DNA from: an uncultured Bacillota bacterium
GTDB taxonomy: Bacteria; Bacillota; Dehalobacteriia; UBA4068
Direction: 5' to 3'
Length of the DNA stretch: 17,368 nt
NCBI GenBank assembly: GCA_934271085.1
Contig: CAKQQU010000032.1
Coordinates: 1 to 17,368 of the forward strand
Numbering within the stretch: position 1 is the stretch's first letter; each line of letters begins with the position of its first letter. Shown piece after piece: positions 6,145-14,119 of this stretch. A program made the position numbers and the translations under genes. The notes beneath the pieces are model-generated. The model made no database searches and had not been told where the DNA came from. It saw only the letters and a list, made by a program, of their open reading frames with translations.

Positions 6145-6813
6145 TTATTTATCCTGCAATATGGTAGCTATGCTGGATTTAGCCTTGCTGCTGTGCTCCA
6201 CAGCCAGCGAGCGGGCCAAATTACTATCACCGGCAGCAATAGCCTGCATAATGCTGCGATGCTCGGTAAGCACCTGAGGAATTCTCTCCGGCTTTGTCAG
6301 TGACTTATGGCGGGCCAGTTTAACAAAATTATGATAGCTGCTCATCATATTGCGCAAGGGTCTGTTTTTACTGGCTTTGCAGATAATATCGTGAAAGCGG
6401 GAATCAAGCTCAACAACTTTATTAACATCGCCTTTATTGATATAAAATTCAGTCATACTGACCGTTTCTTCAAGCTCAGTGAGTTCATCGGCAGTAATAC
6501 GTTCTGCCGCCAATTGAGCAGCCAGACCTTCCAGTTCCAGCTTAATGGTATAAATATCATCTATATCCTGGGTGGATACTCCCAGCACTACAGCACCCTT
6601 ATTGGGAGTGGATTCCACCAACCCTTCCAGTTCAAGCTGCGAAAGCGCTTCCCGCAAAGGCGTGCGGCTGACCCCAATCTCATTGCAAAGCTGTTTCTCA
6701 TTCAAAGCCATTCCCGAAGGATAAACGCCGGAAATGATATTCTGCTCCAAAATATGGAAAACCCTGCTTCGTAAACCTCTGCTGCCTTCAGTATCCTTTT
6801 CATTATTGGCCAT
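6145..6813 (-). CDS. GntR family transcriptional regulator, FadR/FCD subfamily
   Basis: A 222-residue DNA-binding regulator. The N-terminal winged helix (residues ~12-75) holds the GntR signature LNEKQLCNEIGVSRTPLREALSQLELEGLV. The C-terminal all-helical FCD ligand domain (~85-215) keeps the metal-binding set Asp137 and His141 (LDSRFHDI), His185 and His207. Relatives bind small organic acids through this metal. It is the last gene of the minus-strand operon, 12 bases behind isocitrate dehydrogenase, with a GAGGTGA ribosome site. Its likely target is the palindrome in the operon promoter at 11280-11309, which would make it autoregulatory. The effector could be citrate, 2-oxoglutarate or another carboxylate (inference). 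Confidence 0.93.
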   Translation of the reverse strand: MANNEKDTEGSRGLRSRVFHILEQNIISGVYPSGMALNEKQLCNEIGVSRTPLREALSQLELEGLVESTPNKGAVVLGVSTQDIDDIYTIKLELEGLAAQLAAERITADELTELEETVSMTEFYINKGDVNKVVELDSRFHDIICKASKNRPLRNMMSSYHNFVKLARHKSLTKPERIPQVLTEHRSIMQAIAAGDSNLARSLAVEHSSKAKSSIATILQDK

Positions 6814-6825
6814 AAAAAAGTCACC

Positions 6826-7827
6826 TCATTTATTTATCTCAGCTAAAACAGCGGTGGTAAATTCTTTTGTTCCGGTAGTACCTCCCAAATCGAAGGTACG
6901 GTATTTTCCGCTGGCATAAACTCTGCGCAAGGCTTCGTCTATACAATCTGCTGCCGAGGATTCGCCAATATGACGCAGCAGCATCACCCCGGAAAGCATA
7001 ATAGCGGTAGGATTAGCCATATCTTTACCGGCAATATCCGGAGCGCTGCCGTGTATAGCCTCGAAAACAGCGGCGTCCTTACCAATATTGGCACCGGGAG
7101 CTACGCCCAAACCTCCTACCAATCCTGCAGTAAGATCGGAAACGATATCGCCGTAAAGATTGGGCAGAACCAGCACATCATATTTTTCGGGAGCGGTAAC
7201 CAGGTTCATGCACATGGCGTCCACGATCATTTCCTGAAACTCAATACCGGGGTATTCTGCAGCTATGCGCCGGGCTTCTTCCAAAAACATGCCGTCAGTG
7301 CATTTCATGATATTGGCCTTATGTACAGCCGTGACCTTATGGCGTCCATTCTTCAGCGCATAATCAAAAGCAAAACGCAGGATGCGCCGGCATCCCTGAC
7401 GGGTAAATATCTTGATGCTCTCCGCGGCATCTGCGCCAACCATATGCTCGACGCCTGCATAAAGATCCTCGGTATTCTCCCGCACCACAACCAGATCTAC
7501 ATCAGAAAAATGGGATGGGATATTGGGATAATTTTTGGCCGGCCGAAGGTTGACATACAGATCCAGCGCCTTGCGCAGGGCCACATTAACGCTGCGGAAA
7601 CCGCAGCCTATAGGAGTAGTGACCGGCCCTTTCAAGGCAAGCCCGGTATCCCGTATAGACTGAATAACTCGCTCGGGAAGGGGCGTTCCCGTTTTTTCTA
7701 TCTGGGCAGCCCCCGCCTCCTCAACATGCCAGCTGATTTTTACGCCGGTAGCATCGATAACCTGGCGGGCCGCAGCGGCAACTTCCGGGCCGATGCCGTC
7801 GCCAGGGATAAGGGTTACATCATACAT
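6826..7827 (-). CDS. icd: isocitrate dehydrogenase, NAD-type (isocitrate/isopropylmalate dehydrogenase family)
   Basis: Oxidatively decarboxylates isocitrate to 2-oxoglutarate. I choose the ATG at 7827 because GAGG lies seven bases upstream; an in-frame TTG four codons earlier is less likely. The 333-residue product has VTLIPGDGIGPEV (4-16), the substrate loop GFRSVNVALRKALDLYVNLRP (76-96), RENTEDLYAG (116-125), Lys170, and metal-binding aspartates 203, 227 and 231. HGSAPDIAGKDMANPTA (259-275) has Asp264 where NADP enzymes carry Lys-Tyr, pointing to NAD use. An isopropylmalate dehydrogenase is less likely given the serine-bearing RSVNVALR loop and the upstream aconitase and citrate synthase. 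It follows aconitase by 49 bases. Confidence 0.9.
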   Translation of the reverse strand: MYDVTLIPGDGIGPEVAAAARQVIDATGVKISWHVEEAGAAQIEKTGTPLPERVIQSIRDTGLALKGPVTTPIGCGFRSVNVALRKALDLYVNLRPAKNYPNIPSHFSDVDLVVVRENTEDLYAGVEHMVGADAAESIKIFTRQGCRRILRFAFDYALKNGRHKVTAVHKANIMKCTDGMFLEEARRIAAEYPGIEFQEMIVDAMCMNLVTAPEKYDVLVLPNLYGDIVSDLTAGLVGGLGVAPGANIGKDAAVFEAIHGSAPDIAGKDMANPTAIMLSGVMLLRHIGESSAADCIDEALRRVYASGKYRTFDLGGTTGTKEFTTAVLAEINK

Positions 7828-7876
7828 AATATGCCTCAATTCATTTTTTCGGATTTTCGCTGCCTGCGGCTAATTG

Positions 7877-9802
7877 CTAATTATTTCTGGTATAATTCAG
7901 CAAACCGCCTGCCAAAAGCATATCTGCCTGACGGCTGGAAATATTGGCATAGACCTCGAATGAATAATCCTTGGTTTTGTTAACGATAGTGAATGGTTTA
8001 CCTTCCATGGCAGATTTCACCTGGCTGCGCACATCAGGTATATACAATTCATCATCTTTAGTAATTTTATCATAATCTTGTTCATCTGCAAATACTAAAG
8101 GAATAATTCCGTTATTTATCAGGTTAGCCGCATGAATGCGGGCGAAGGATTTGGCTATAACAGCCTTGATACCCAGATAAAGAGGAGCCAGTGCTGCATG
8201 TTCCCTGCTTGAGCCTTGTCCGTAATTTGCGCCGCCTACGATAAACCCTCCGCCTTTGGCCTTGGCATTGGCAGGAAAGTCCGGATCACAGGGGGTAAGG
8301 CAATACTCGGAAAGATAAGGAATATTGGAACGGTATGGCAGCAGCTTGGCATTGGAAGGCATGATGTGATCGGTAGTTATATTATCTTCCACCTTAATCA
8401 GTGCCTGGCCTTTAAGTTCCTCTGCCAGGGGTTTGTTCACCGGGAAAGGTTTGATATTGGGGCCGCGGACTACCTCCACTTCTTCGCCGTTTGCGGCTGG
8501 GGCTACCACCATATTATCGCATATGGGGAAGGATTCCGGCACTAAAGTGGGAACAACGGTATCAAAGGTTCTGGGGTCGGTAATAACGCCAGTCAATGCG
8601 GAAACCGCTGCGGTTTCCGGGCTAACCAGATATACCTTTGCAGAAGCAGTACCGCTGCGGCCAAAGAAATTGCGGTTAAAGGTGCGCAGGGAAACTGCAT
8701 CCGTAGCGGGAGCCTGCCCCATACCGATGCAGGGCCCGCAGGCACATTCCAGGATGCGTGCGCCCGCTGCTACCATCTTTTCCAGCGCTCCATTGGCTGC
8801 CAGCATGGAAAGAACCTGCTTTGACCCGGGAGCTATGACAAGTGAAACATTTTCCGCCACGGTTTTGCCGTCAAGAATAGCAGCAACTTTCATCATATCC
8901 GCAAATGAGGAATTAGTGCAGCTGCCTATGGCAACCTGATCTACCCTGGTGCCGGCAATCTTTTCTATAAGCTCCACATTATCAGGGCTGTTGGGGCAGG
9001 CAGCCATTGGTTTCAGCGCCGACAGGTCTATCTTAACTGTTTCATCATACTCCGCGTCAGCATCGGCAACTATTTCCCGCCAGTCTTCTTCCCTGCCCTG
9101 AGCCTTAAGGAACTGCCTGGTCACCTCATCGCTGGGAAAAACAGAGGTAGTAGCGCCCAGCTCTGCGCCCATATTGGTGATGGTAGCCCGCTCGGGTACG
9201 CTTAAAGTGGCTACGCCTTCTCCGCCATATTCCATTATCTTACCCACGCCGCCTTTAACGCTGAGCCGGCGCAGAACTTCCAGAATAATATCCTTGGCTG
9301 TTACCATGGGGCTTAATTTGCCGCTCAGCTCGATTTTACAGACTTTGGGCATCACCAAATAATACGGGCCACCCCCCATGGCTACCGCCACGTCCAGACC
9401 TCCCGCGCCGATAGCCAGCATACCCAGCCCCCCGCCGGTGGGAGTATGACTGTCGGAACCAAGCAAAGTAGCCCCGGGTTTGCCAAAGCGCTCCAGATGC
9501 ACCTGATGGCAGATACCATTGCCGGGACGGGAAAAATAAACGCCGTGCTTTTTGGTAACTGTCTGGATATACTTATGATCGTCAGCGTTCTCAAACCCTG
9601 CCTGCAAAGTATTATGATCTATGTAAGCGACAGATTTATCAGTTTTTACTTTGTCGATGCCCATAGCCTCAAACTGCAGATACGCCATAGTACCGGTGGA
9701 ATCCTGGGTAAGAGTCTGATCTATATGCAAAGATATTTCCGTTCCGGCTTTCATTTCCCCACTTACCAGATGAGCGCCAATTATCTTTTGGGCAATATTC
9801 AT
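7877..9802 (-). CDS. aconitate hydratase (aconitase)
   Basis: Isomerises citrate to isocitrate through cis-aconitate with a [4Fe-4S] cluster. The 641-residue length fits the compact aconitase subgroup found in anaerobes, shorter than AcnA or AcnB (~890). Cluster ligands are Cys295 (GSCTNSS) and Cys355/Cys358 (CACGPCIG). GSDSHTPTGGGLGMLAIGAGG (115-135) is a family core signature, and the swivel domain carries NYGQGSSREHAALAP (526-540) with the substrate-binding Ser-Arg. ITTDHIMPSN marks the domain joint. A homoaconitase or isopropylmalate isomerase is less likely because both domains are in one chain. It lies between the Re-citrate synthase gene (54 bases upstream) and isocitrate dehydrogenase. 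The ribosome site is modest (AAGG seven bases from ATG, with AAGGAG further back). Confidence 0.94.
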   Translation of the reverse strand: MNIAQKIIGAHLVSGEMKAGTEISLHIDQTLTQDSTGTMAYLQFEAMGIDKVKTDKSVAYIDHNTLQAGFENADDHKYIQTVTKKHGVYFSRPGNGICHQVHLERFGKPGATLLGSDSHTPTGGGLGMLAIGAGGLDVAVAMGGGPYYLVMPKVCKIELSGKLSPMVTAKDIILEVLRRLSVKGGVGKIMEYGGEGVATLSVPERATITNMGAELGATTSVFPSDEVTRQFLKAQGREEDWREIVADADAEYDETVKIDLSALKPMAACPNSPDNVELIEKIAGTRVDQVAIGSCTNSSFADMMKVAAILDGKTVAENVSLVIAPGSKQVLSMLAANGALEKMVAAGARILECACGPCIGMGQAPATDAVSLRTFNRNFFGRSGTASAKVYLVSPETAAVSALTGVITDPRTFDTVVPTLVPESFPICDNMVVAPAANGEEVEVVRGPNIKPFPVNKPLAEELKGQALIKVEDNITTDHIMPSNAKLLPYRSNIPYLSEYCLTPCDPDFPANAKAKGGGFIVGGANYGQGSSREHAALAPLYLGIKAVIAKSFARIHAANLINNGIIPLVFADEQDYDKITKDDELYIPDVRSQVKSAMEGKPFTIVNKTKDYSFEVYANISSRQADMLLAGGLLNYTRNN

Positions 9803-9856
9803 ACTTAACCTTACATCTCCTTATAAATAAATATAGATAGCTACAAATGCTTTATA

Positions 9857-11215
9857 TCAGCAATTGTTAAGCTTCAGGCAAACCTCTTCAAGCTCTTCCT
9901 GCCCGATAGTGGTAACACGTCCCGAAGCATACTGCTCGTCTACCCATTCCTTAAGACGTATGACCCGCTCGTCGTTTTTGGAGATTTCCTGATTGGAAAC
10001 ATGCAGATGGTTAGCCAGCCACATTGCCAGACCAGCCTGTCCGGAAGTTTGGGTGATAGCTACGCCGGGAGGGCTTTTCAGGAGAGTTGTAGTATCAAAA
10101 ATGTTGTATATCTCCTCATCTTTAAGCATACCGTCGGCATGGATGCCCGCCTGGGTAATATTGAAATGGCTGCCCACAAAAGGCATGGAAGCCGGAATTT
10201 TATAGCCGATATTATGCTCAAAGTAATCGGCTATATCCCGGATAACCGTAGTATCCATGCCATCCAGGGTCCCGCGAAGCTGCGCATACTCAAACACCAT
10301 AGCTTCCAGAGACGTGTTGCCGGTACGCTCGCCAATACCCAGCAGGGAGCAGTTTACAGAAGAAGCGCCGTACAGCCAGGCTGTAGCGGAATTTACTTCC
10401 GCCTTATAAAAATCGTTATGTCCATGCCATTCTATACGGTCTGCCGAAAAACCCGCATAATTACGCAGACCGTAAATAATACCGGGGACGCTGCGGGGCA
10501 AAGATGCGCCGGGATAGGGAATACCGTAACCCATGGTATCGCAGGCGCGGATCTTGATGGGAATACCGCTTTCCCGGGAAAGATTTTCCAGCTCCAGAGC
10601 AAACGGTATAACAAAACCGTAAAAATCGGCGCGGGTAATATCTTCAAAATGGCAGCGGGGAACAATACCTATCTCAAGAGCGTCGGAAATAACGGCCAGA
10701 TAATCATTCATGGCCTGGCGGCGATTTTTTTTCAATTTTTTAAAAATATGGTAATCCGAGCAGCTTACCAGAATACCGCATTCTTTCAGCCCCAGGTTTT
10801 TGGCTAACTGGAAATCTTTTTTGGATGCCCTGATCCAACCGGTTATCTCTGGGAAATAATAACCCAGATCCTGGCAGCGGAAAAGAGCCGCCTTATCCCT
10901 GTCGCTGTAAAGGAAAAACTCGCATTGGCGGATCTTTCCTTTAGGCCCGCCAAGTTTATGCAGCATTTTGTATAATGTTACTATCTGCTCGACCGTATAA
11001 GGAGCCCGGCTCTGCTGGCCATCACGAAAAGTCGTATCGGTAATCCAGATTTCCCGGGGAGGATCGGTAGGGGTCAGGCGATGGTTGAATGCGCATTTGG
11101 GAACTTCGGAATAAGAAAACATATCCCTGAACAAATTGGGTTCCGCTACATCCTGCAAGTTATATTTATACTCGCATTCCGTCAGGACATTTTTACTGTC
11201 GCTAAAATCAATCAC
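9857..11215 (-). CDS. Re-citrate synthase (homocitrate/isopropylmalate synthase-like family)
   Basis: Likely condenses acetyl-CoA and oxaloacetate to citrate with Re stereochemistry, using a metal-dependent DRE-TIM barrel rather than the ordinary citrate synthase fold. The 452-residue product has the barrel opening ITDTTFRDGQQSR (58-70; Arg64 and metal ligand Asp65), the metal pair in EWHGHNDF (His264, His266) and GIGERTGNTSLEAM (293-306). Length and motifs match the Clostridium kluyveri-type Re-citrate synthase. That type is often labelled isopropylmalate or homocitrate synthase, but position directly ahead of aconitase and isocitrate dehydrogenase supports citrate. It starts with GTG behind AAGGAGG and is the first gene of the operon. 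Homocitrate synthesis remains the main alternative. Confidence 0.86.
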   Translation of the reverse strand: MIDFSDSKNVLTECEYKYNLQDVAEPNLFRDMFSYSEVPKCAFNHRLTPTDPPREIWITDTTFRDGQQSRAPYTVEQIVTLYKMLHKLGGPKGKIRQCEFFLYSDRDKAALFRCQDLGYYFPEITGWIRASKKDFQLAKNLGLKECGILVSCSDYHIFKKLKKNRRQAMNDYLAVISDALEIGIVPRCHFEDITRADFYGFVIPFALELENLSRESGIPIKIRACDTMGYGIPYPGASLPRSVPGIIYGLRNYAGFSADRIEWHGHNDFYKAEVNSATAWLYGASSVNCSLLGIGERTGNTSLEAMVFEYAQLRGTLDGMDTTVIRDIADYFEHNIGYKIPASMPFVGSHFNITQAGIHADGMLKDEEIYNIFDTTTLLKSPPGVAITQTSGQAGLAMWLANHLHVSNQEISKNDERVIRLKEWVDEQYASGRVTTIGQEELEEVCLKLNNC

Positions 11216-11279
11216 AGCTGAGGCCTCCTTGCTTTAGTTTTGCGCCCTCGTCATACAGGCATAAGTCACCATTGAAAAT

Positions 11280-11323
11280 AATTATTTGTATACAAGCATA
11301 CAAATAATTGTTGAATTTGTCAA
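11280..11323 (-). promoter_or_regulatory. promoter with overlapping palindromic operator for the citrate-branch operon
   Basis: On the minus strand, TTGACA (11323-11318), a 17-base spacer and TATGCT (11300-11295) make a promoter ending about 80 bases before the GTG start. A 12-base perfect inverted repeat (11280-11291 with 11298-11309) covers the spacer and -10. It contains TTGTATACAA (11286-11295), a typical GntR/FCD-type operator. A repressor here would block polymerase. The GntR protein at 6145-6813 is the natural candidate. Confidence 0.78.
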
Positions 11324-11374
11324 GAGTTTTCACACAATTTAATAATTTTGCTGTTTTTCATTCATAAAATACAT

Positions 11375-11403
11375 TTGACAATCTCTGTTTATTCAGCTAA
11401 AAC
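11375..11403 (+). promoter_or_regulatory. putative sigma70 promoter for mntP
   Basis: TTGACA (11375-11380), 17 bases, then TAAAAC (11398-11403), which matches four of six -10 positions. It lies 48 bases before the mntP ATG. I saw no yybP-ykoY manganese riboswitch in the 11324-11450 stretch. Confidence 0.5.
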
Positions 11404-11450
11404 ACAAACATCGTTTTACCAAAATACAGACCGTTAAAAGGAAAAACATT

Positions 11451-12023
11451 ATGAGCTTCTGGGAACTGCTTTTGATCGCCATAGGTCTATCCATGGATGC
11501 CTTTGCTGTATCGCTTTGCAAAGGCCTGTCAATGAAATTGCTTAATATGCGGCAGGCTTTGGTAATCGCCCTGTTTTTCGGCGGATTTCAGGCAGCTATG
11601 CCCCTTTTAGGCTGGCTGCTGGGCAAAAGCTTTGAGCAATACATAATTGGTATAGATCATTGGATAGCTTTCATCCTCCTGCTGTTCATAGGCGGCAAAA
11701 TGGTACATGATACTTTAAAGCCCGATGAAGAAACCGCCGGCGGCCATGAAAAGCTGCGGCTTCGGAAACTGATTATGCTTGCTATAGCCACCAGCATTGA
11801 TGCGCTGGCCGTAGGGGTCACCTTTGCATTTTTACAGGTAGCTATCATTCCATCAATATCCCTGATAGGCATTATCACATTTACCCTTTCCCTGCTGGGC
11901 GTAATAATAGGCCACCGTTTCGGCATACGCTATAAAAGCAAGGCCGAGATAGCCGGCGGTATAGTGCTGATAATTATCGGTATAAAAATACTTCTGGAAC
12001 ATCTGGGCATCATTTCCTTCTAA
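11451..12023 (+). CDS. mntP: manganese efflux pump MntP
   Basis: An inner-membrane exporter that protects against excess Mn2+. The 190-residue protein has six hydrophobic segments arranged as two three-helix halves. Each half opens with the family's conserved acidic motif, GLSMDAFAVSLCKGL (Asp16) and ATSIDALAVGVTFAF (Asp117). The loop between halves is charged (KPDEETAGGHEKLRLRK). Length and motifs fit the DUF204/MntP family exactly. A terminator follows 19 bases after the stop, so it is a single-gene unit. Regulation is unclear; the promoter is given separately. Neighbouring genes show no manganese link. Confidence 0.95.
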   Translation: MSFWELLLIAIGLSMDAFAVSLCKGLSMKLLNMRQALVIALFFGGFQAAMPLLGWLLGKSFEQYIIGIDHWIAFILLLFIGGKMVHDTLKPDEETAGGHEKLRLRKLIMLAIATSIDALAVGVTFAFLQVAIIPSISLIGIITFTLSLLGVIIGHRFGIRYKSKAEIAGGIVLIIIGIKILLEHLGIISF

Positions 12024-12041
12024 CATAATTCTTCCATAAAT

Positions 12042-12079
12042 AAAAAACATCTTCGGCAGTTTTACCGAAGGTGTTTTTT
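12042..12079. terminator. bidirectional rho-independent terminator
   Basis: AAAAAACATCTTCGG (12042-12056) pairs with CCGAAGGTGTTTTTT (12065-12079) with one G-U pair. Runs of A and T on both sides let it stop mntP on the plus strand and the convergent membrane-protein gene on the minus strand. Confidence 0.9.
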
Positions 12080-12100
12080 ATGTTATTATTATAGATAATA

Positions 12101-12700
12101 CTATTCCTTTATGCTTTCATTATGCCCATCATTATCCACCGGATCCATCTGACCATTACTATCCGGGGCAGCAGCAGTTTCGAAAGCATATTCATGGTTA
12201 ACATCATATGGCTTTTCCCCGTTGCGGTCGGCGTCGGCGCCAAACAAGGCTTCACGCTCTTTTCTTTTGCGCTCATCCTCCCTGGCACGAGCGGCTTCCT
12301 CTTCTTTTATCGGGTCATATTTTTTAACGATAAAGCAATATATTACATGTATCACCACGGCGGTACCCAGATACCACCAGGACATAATGCCCAGTTCCGA
12401 AAGCTTCCATACGGTAAAAGCAGCTACAATGGCTATGACGATAGCAGAATATATAATAGCTATACTGAATTTCTTTTCTTTTGCGGTAACACACCAGTTA
12501 ACATAGCAGGCGATTACGCAGGCAACTATGGCGGCGATAACTACACTGCCCCGGGTAGGCAGCGCCAATTCCGTACCAAAGCTGTGCATAACAGTATAGC
12601 CCAGCTTATCCATGAAATTTCCTATTATGGTACCCAAAAAGTATCCCGCGACCAAGCTGGCCAGACCAGCTATATAACCCAAAGCTGCTTTTGCCTTCAT
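12101..12700 (-). CDS. membrane protein of unknown function, four predicted helices
   Basis: A 199-residue protein with four hydrophobic segments, at about residues 5-28, 51-72, 79-99 and 105-125. The first contains a glycine-rich helix (GYIAGLASLVAGYFLGTIIG). The last ~70 residues are cytoplasmic in character: KKYDPIKEEEAARAREDERKRKEREALFG is a charged, coiled-coil-like stretch, and an acidic, disordered end follows. The ribosome site AAGGAGA is well placed. I do not recognise a family. The design (small membrane bundle plus charged tail) is common in unnamed Firmicute proteins and says little about function. It is convergent with mntP and divergent from cynS. Confidence 0.8.
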   Translation of the reverse strand: MKAKAALGYIAGLASLVAGYFLGTIIGNFMDKLGYTVMHSFGTELALPTRGSVVIAAIVACVIACYVNWCVTAKEKKFSIAIIYSAIVIAIVAAFTVWKLSELGIMSWWYLGTAVVIHVIYCFIVKKYDPIKEEEAARAREDERKRKEREALFGADADRNGEKPYDVNHEYAFETAAAPDSNGQMDPVDNDGHNESIKE

Positions 12701-12737
12701 ACAGGGTTCTCCTTAACTTTCAAATATCTTTTTTAAT

Positions 12738-12746
12738 ATTATAGCA
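12738..12746 (-). promoter_or_regulatory. extended -10 promoter for the membrane protein gene
   Basis: The minus strand reads TGCTATAAT, a perfect extended -10 (TGnTATAAT), about 40 bases before the ATG at 12700. The -35 position is a T-run, so recognition would rest on the extended -10. Confidence 0.55.
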
Positions 12747-12873
12747 TATATCACTTAAAAAAAAAAGATTACCGTAAAAGTCAACAAAGATTGACATAAA
12801 TATCACAATATGATACTTTACAGTTAAGGCATAATTATATGCATATGGACAATTTTATAGGAGGGATCGGCTT

Positions 12874-13347
12874 ATGACAATGACCAACGCTGATTACAAT
12901 GTGAACAACAGGTTTGCCTCCGAATTGGCAAAACTGGAAGCTGCCCGCAGTGAAAAAGGGTTCACTTATGAAGCCCTGGCGGAAAAATTGGGCGTCAGCA
13001 CTATCTGGCTGTGCTCCGCCATGAAAGGGCAACAATGGGTACCGGAAGATTACTGCGTCAAATTGGCGGAGATTCTGGGAATTGATCCCGCAGACACTGC
13101 CTTTCTTAATGTACATCCGTATAAAGGCAATGTGGACCCAATAATCTACCGTCTTCACGAAGTACTCGATGTATACGGACCGGCCATCAAGGAAATTATC
13201 CACGAAAAGGGCGGCAACGGCATTATGAGCGCAATCGATTTCTCCCTGGATGTGGACGTTATCAAAGATCCCCATGGAGACAGGGTAATACTTACCTGGA
13301 ACGGTAAGCTGCTTCCCTACAGCAAACAGGGCAAATACCCCTGGTAA
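12874..13347 (+). CDS. cynS: cyanate hydratase (cyanase)
   Basis: Decomposes cyanate with bicarbonate to ammonia (via carbamate) and CO2; known cyanases are decamers in the cytoplasm. The 157-residue length is normal. The N-terminal helix-turn-helix-like domain (residues ~15-75) is followed by the catalytic domain. Its triad is intact: Arg93 and Glu96 in YRLHE, and Ser119 in IMSAID, matching E. coli Arg96, Glu99 and Ser122. HEKGGNGIMSAIDFSLDV and the closing GKLLPY are family signatures; the C-terminus carries an extra SKQGKYPW. A strong GGAGGG ribosome site precedes the ATG and a TTGACA -35 lies at 12791-12796. No carbonic anhydrase (cynT) or transporter (cynX) lies next to it. The gene stands alone. 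Confidence 0.95.
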   Translation: MTMTNADYNVNNRFASELAKLEAARSEKGFTYEALAEKLGVSTIWLCSAMKGQQWVPEDYCVKLAEILGIDPADTAFLNVHPYKGNVDPIIYRLHEVLDVYGPAIKEIIHEKGGNGIMSAIDFSLDVDVIKDPHGDRVILTWNGKLLPYSKQGKYPW

Positions 13348-13455
13348 AAAGCAAGAACACTTAAGAAATAATCCCTATTACAGCCAATCGGCGCCCAGGT
13401 TTAGAAGTTTTGCGAAGAACATAAGGGCGATGAATAAAAAATTGGCGAGAAGTAA

Positions 13456-13490
13456 AATAATACCCTCCCTGATTCAGGGAGGGTATTATT
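13456..13490. terminator. 35-bp perfect palindrome, probable bidirectional terminator
   Basis: AATAATACCCTCCCTGA and its exact reverse complement flank a single central T. This gives a very stable hairpin with A/T-rich ends. It lies in the gap between cynS and the phage remnant (13348-13588, no gene seen). It may end cynS transcription in both directions, or be a repetitive palindromic element at the prophage edge. Confidence 0.7.
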
Positions 13491-13588
13491 GGCTGAGATG
13501 TATCTACTAAATATCTAATTAGTATGCTGCACGAACTACTTGCAGACTATTTGGGTTTTCTAAACTTCTCCCCGGGAAAGTATTACGA

Positions 13589-14062
13589 GTAAATAACGCC
13601 CTTGAAAATCGTATTGCTTCTGTATACCGTGAAGCTGCTGACGAGCTGCAAAGCACCATTGATGATTATTTCGCTCAGTTTGAGAAGCGTGATACCGAAA
13701 TGGAAGCCAAAATAGGCACTATTGTCAACGGCAAGGAGTTCACGGCGCAGGATTACAAACAATGGAGATTAGCGCAAATCGGGCGGGGTGCTCGTTTTAA
13801 ATCGCTTCAAAAACGCATAGCGGAAAGATACACCGAGGCTAATCAAACTGCTGTAAGCTATGTTAACGATGTCACGCCGGGTATCTACAGCCTGAACCGC
13901 AACTATGCGGCGTACACCATCGAGAGCGCGGCGGGCAATGTCGGCTTTGACCTGTGGGACGAGCAGACGGTGAAGCGGTTGATCGTGGAACAGCCTGATC
14001 TCATGCCATATTACCCGAAAGACAGGGCGCTGAAACGGGGCATTGATCTTGCGTATGGCTAG
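13589..14062 (+). pseudogene. phage minor head protein (MuF/SPP1 gp7-like), N-terminal part, ended by an in-frame TAG
   Basis: An open frame from 13523 reads clear phage protein from about 13589 (VNNALENRIASVYREAADEL). It continues through KDYKQWR-like and NRNYAAYTIESAAGNVGFDLWDEQTVKRL segments, typical of Firmicute minor head proteins linked to the portal. The normal start codon and perhaps a few residues are missing; the first in-frame ATG is at 13700. At 14060-14062 a TAG interrupts the frame, and the bases after it continue the same protein without a shift (KQITAIVTSSILQGKSIKGM). This and the next entry are therefore one gene broken by a single nonsense change. Original capsid function is surely lost in a remnant lacking other head genes. 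Confidence 0.85.
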
Positions 14063-14119
14063 AAGCAGATAACGGCCATCGTAACCAGCTCCATACTGCA
14101 AGGAAAAAGCATTAAGGGC

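Noticed and set aside
6970..7983. 337-residue plus-strand ORF
   Set aside because: It is antisense to isocitrate dehydrogenase and the aconitase end, with no ribosome site or family motif.
10001..10807. 268-residue plus-strand ORF
   Set aside because: Antisense shadow of the Re-citrate synthase gene.
9857..11215. 2-isopropylmalate synthase (leuA) or homocitrate synthase
   Set aside because: No leuCD/leuB or lysine genes follow; the next genes are a single-chain aconitase and isocitrate dehydrogenase, and length and motifs fit Re-citrate synthase. Homocitrate synthase stays as a weaker alternative.
11216..11450. yybP-ykoY manganese riboswitch upstream of mntP
   Set aside because: No matching conserved stem-loops were found; the prominent palindrome belongs to the divergent promoter.
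13348..13588. Attachment site (attL) beside the remnant
   Set aside because: No direct repeat was found at the far end of the remnant (17221-17368), and no tRNA or integrase is present.
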